Assembly (NCBI GenBank): GCA_002497765.1 | Contig: DAET01000026.1 | Coordinates: 1 to 7,307, forward strand | Source of the DNA: Euryarchaeota archaeon UBA486 | Lineage (GTDB): Archaea; Thermoplasmatota; Poseidoniia; Poseidoniales; Poseidoniaceae | Reading direction: 5' to 3' | Length of the DNA: 7,307 nt | Shown: positions 5,337 through 7,307 of the stretch, one piece after another | How the letters are laid out: every line of letters begins with the position of its first letter | Numbering within the stretch: the first letter of the stretch is position 1 | The notes under the pieces: generated by a model | What the model was told of the DNA's origin: nothing | Databases searched by the model: none | Seen by the model: only the letters and a program-made list of their open reading frames with translations | Position numbers and translations under genes: made by a program

Positions 5337-7219
5337 TGAACCTCACCTCCGCTGATGGCACCCCATGCCATGAGTTGCGCCCTTGCTGCTTGTGTAAGTG
5401 AATACTTGCGTGAGCGCCCTACTTGGCGAGCCTGCAGGATGCCGTGCTTCAACAAACGGTTGCTGATTTGAGAAAGACGAGCGCGTTTGATGTTCATGTG
5501 CGCCAACATGTCCACATCAGAGGGCGAATAGGCACGTTGGTGTGCCAGCGCCACAACATAACTCTCATTCGAATTCAAGGAACCCAGCAGGTGCTTGTTG
5601 AGGGCATAGGACTCGTTCGGCCCTGTACGTTCTCGAATTCGGCTTTGAAGGAAGGCCAGAAGACCTTCGTGGTGAGCGTTGGAGGTTGATGAGCTTGTGC
5701 TCAACAGATCAGCGAGCACCGACAGCACCGCTTGATTCGTCAGCGGTTCGGCTTCGGCGGGCTTCATCAAGTGAACCGGAGTTTCATTGAAACCAACCGT
5801 TGACACCTCCTCTTCAGCCTCATCCAGCATCCCAATTTCGTCATGGAGGAGCATGGCCGATTCCTCCTCAGGGATGTCCTCAGGCGATGAGGGAGGGAGA
5901 AGGTCTTCAGCCACCCAGTACTCGAACTCCATGGATTTGGCAATGAGTTCTTGCGAATGAGGCTCTTCCTCCTCATCACCGGATTCCGTGGCTGTATTGG
6001 CGTCCTTGTTTCGGCTGGCCAAGCCTTTGAACATCCCGTGAATAGGCGTCCGGCCTCCAAGGGCTTGGTCTGCATCAATGATGGGAGGATTGAGGGGATT
6101 GGCTTGCAGCGGTTCGTCCTTTTCTTGTTCCTCATTCAACCGGTCCATGTCCAACTCAAAGCCTGCCAGCGCCGGAGGTGCGTCGTCCGAGCCACCTGCC
6201 TCTGTGCTGCTGGAAAGCGGCGGGCGTTGATGCCACGGCACCGAGGCATCGATCACGTCGGAGGAGGCTTGCCCGGCCTCGCCACCAACCACAGGCTCAT
6301 TGATCGTTTGTTCCGCAACAATGTCTGAGGATCCAACGTCGTTGACCGATGCCTCGTTCGTCACCGCTTCATGGCCCAGGGCCGTTGCCTCATCGTTCCC
6401 CATCAAGCGGTGGAGCCTTTCGGGTTCATCCCGAGGTTGAATCCTAGCCGAGGTATCGAGGTAGGGCGAGGGTGCACCGCTTGATTGTCGCATGCGAATG
6501 CTGTCCACCGCATCACGAAGGATGGTGATGACCGATGCGGGATACCCATCGCACTCATCGAGGATGGTCGCAGCATCTTGCATGGTGAACGCACTGTCCA
6601 TGACACCGACGGAGGCAAGACGTTGTTGCACCAGCGCCATTACATCGTTGGCTGTGAACGGAGGAAGTCGAAACAACTCAAACCCGTCCACGACGGCGCT
6701 TGGCAGGTGATGGCGCTCCTTGATGTCGCATACCAGCACGAGCAAAGCGTTGAGCCGCTCAAGCGATGAATGGGCATCACGGAGGGCGACTTCCAACACC
6801 GAGAGGTCGCTGGCCGGTACGTCAATCACAATCATTGGCAATTTGTCGTTGTAGGAGTACATCTCGTTCACCAGCTCAGTGACCAACTCGGTTCGATTGA
6901 CTGGCGGCTCCCCACCGATCATTTGGCGATAGCACATGCTCAGCAGCGACGCCGCCGGGGAATGCGCAGGGAGGTGGTCGATGGTCGCCACGGCTGCAGC
7001 ATAGGTTTTCAGGCAACTCACCAGCGACGTCCGACCCGAACCCAACGGACCCAGCAGCATCACGCGACGAGCGGAGCGGAAGCGCAAGAAATTCTGGAGA
7101 CGGGTGAAGAGGTCGTCCCTTCCGATCAGTTTACCCGACTCTCCGGGTTCAAGAGGACGGATGGAAAACGGGTTTTCCTCCAGACAAGGTAAGCCGTAAG
7201 CATAGGTTTCTCGAACCAT
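5333..7219 (-). CDS. Degenerate Orc1/Cdc6- or AAA-like protein with acidic linker and C-terminal winged helix
   Basis: The protein has 628 residues from the ATG at 7219. Residues about 16-245 look like a P-loop domain of the Orc1/Cdc6 or ExeA type: NPFSIRPLE (16-24), LIGRDDLFTRL (31-41), a Walker A-like GPLGSGRT (57-64), a Walker B-like strand MIVIDV (129-134), a sensor 1 strand LLVLVCD (159-165) and a lid helix with GYPASVITILRDAV (225-238). Arg63 replaces the Walker A lysine and Val134 stands where the Walker B glutamate should be, so ATP hydrolysis is doubtful. Residues about 245-530 are acidic, Pro/Ser-rich and probably disordered. Residues about 545-625 form a MarR-like winged helix (SPSDVDMLAHMNIKRARLSQISNRLL as helices, then wing RSRKYSL). 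The frame stays open upstream to a GTG at 7303, but a TATA-like box at 7239-7248 favours a leaderless start at 7219. It is first in the operon and overlaps the next gene as GTGA. A DNA-binding regulator or scaffold is a reasonable guess. Confidence 0.78.
   Translation of the reverse strand: MVRETYAYGLPCLEENPFSIRPLEPGESGKLIGRDDLFTRLQNFLRFRSARRVMLLGPLGSGRTSLVSCLKTYAAAVATIDHLPAHSPAASLLSMCYRQMIGGEPPVNRTELVTELVNEMYSYNDKLPMIVIDVPASDLSVLEVALRDAHSSLERLNALLVLVCDIKERHHLPSAVVDGFELFRLPPFTANDVMALVQQRLASVGVMDSAFTMQDAATILDECDGYPASVITILRDAVDSIRMRQSSGAPSPYLDTSARIQPRDEPERLHRLMGNDEATALGHEAVTNEASVNDVGSSDIVAEQTINEPVVGGEAGQASSDVIDASVPWHQRPPLSSSTEAGGSDDAPPALAGFELDMDRLNEEQEKDEPLQANPLNPPIIDADQALGGRTPIHGMFKGLASRNKDANTATESGDEEEEPHSQELIAKSMEFEYWVAEDLLPPSSPEDIPEEESAMLLHDEIGMLDEAEEEVSTVGFNETPVHLMKPAEAEPLTNQAVLSVLADLLSTSSSTSNAHHEGLLAFLQSRIRERTGPNESYALNKHLLGSLNSNESYVVALAHQRAYSPSDVDMLAHMNIKRARLSQISNRLLKHGILQARQVGRSRKYSLTQAARAQLMAWGAISGGEVQ
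5343..5350 (-). promoter_or_regulatory. Strong Shine-Dalgarno site deciding a GTG start
   Basis: The minus strand reads GGAGGTGA, complementary to the 16S rRNA tail over eight bases, and lies 6 bases before the GTG at 5336. It sits within the last codons of the upstream gene and settles GTG as the start of the propeller-like gene. Confidence 0.8.
5610..6480 (-). other. Region encoding a long acidic, low-complexity linker
   Basis: This part of the ATPase-like gene encodes nearly 290 residues without a recognisable fold. They are rich in Glu, Asp, Ser, Pro and Ala, with acidic clusters such as ESGDEEEEPHSQE and DEAEEEVS and Pro-rich segments such as NPLNPPIIDADQ. It joins the N-terminal P-loop domain to the winged helix and is probably disordered. 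Boundaries are approximate. Confidence 0.6.
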
Positions 7220-7307
7220 GGCCGAGCAACTTTCTCCAAGTATATGATGTTTCAGCGAACCATGAGCGCCACCAAGAGCGTTACGACATGTTAATCGCTT
7301 CACGGAA
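7220..7307 (-). other. Upstream region of the minus-strand operon
   Basis: Apart from the TATA-like element, nothing is recognised in these last 88 bases. The ATPase-like frame remains open through them to the window edge, so an upstream coding extension cannot be fully excluded. No divergent gene start with an SD is visible. Confidence 0.4.
7239..7248 (-). promoter_or_regulatory. TATA box (with possible BRE) of the minus-strand operon
   Basis: The minus strand reads ATCATATACT, centred about 24 bases before the ATG at 7219. A purine-rich TGAAAC, resembling a TFB recognition element, lies directly upstream at about 7249-7254. This spacing puts the transcription start at or beside the ATG, so the first gene of the operon is probably leaderless. 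A GGAG at 7234-7237 on the same strand lies 14 bases before the ATG, too far for a normal SD. Confidence 0.5.

Noticed and set aside
7220..7303. A longer form of the ATPase-like protein starting at the GTG at 7303
   Set aside because: The TATA-like box and BRE-like element would fall inside the coding region, no SD precedes the GTG, and the added 28 residues resemble no N-terminal domain.

Overview
The window looks like a gene-dense archaeal chromosome with moderately high GC. It carries archaeal or eukaryote-type information-processing genes: a Dph2-type diphthamide enzyme, an Orc1/Cdc6-like AAA+ protein, ribosomal protein eS6, the gamma subunit of initiation factor aIF2, an Fcf1-like PIN protein and a DUF357 protein. 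Spacers are very short, genes overlap by 4 bases, and some starts look leaderless while others have strong Shine-Dalgarno sites. A euryarchaeal lineage such as marine group II (Poseidoniia) would fit, but that placement is an inference from gene style, not from any search.

Left part, plus strand (1-3982): the 3' end of dph2 is cut by the window edge. After an 89-base gap comes an Orc1/Cdc6-family ATPase with intact Walker A and B motifs, probably read from a leaderless transcript. Then follows a compact translation operon: rps6e, the aIF2 gamma gene and an Fcf1-like PIN gene, with gaps of 39 and 10 bases and an SD site before each gene. The aIF2 gamma protein is complete in its GTPase motifs but lacks the cysteines of the zinc knuckle.

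Right part, minus strand (3988-7219): three genes run towards the translation operon and meet it tail to tail with only 5 bases between stop codons. In transcription order they are (1) a 628-residue protein with an Orc1/Cdc6- or AAA-like N-terminal domain whose Walker A lysine is arginine and whose Walker B glutamate is missing, then a long acidic low-complexity linker and a C-terminal winged helix; (2) a 350-residue tryptophan-rich, beta-propeller-like protein with a helical, TPR-like tail; (3) a DUF357 protein. They are joined by GTGA and ATGA stop/start overlaps, each with a strong SD, so they are very probably co-translated and may act together. This apparent pseudo-ATPase/propeller/DUF357 unit is the least explained part of the window and the best candidate for an undescribed system.

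No tRNA, rRNA, CRISPR array, insertion sequence or sizeable repeat was seen. No gene-free stretch exceeds 100 bases.
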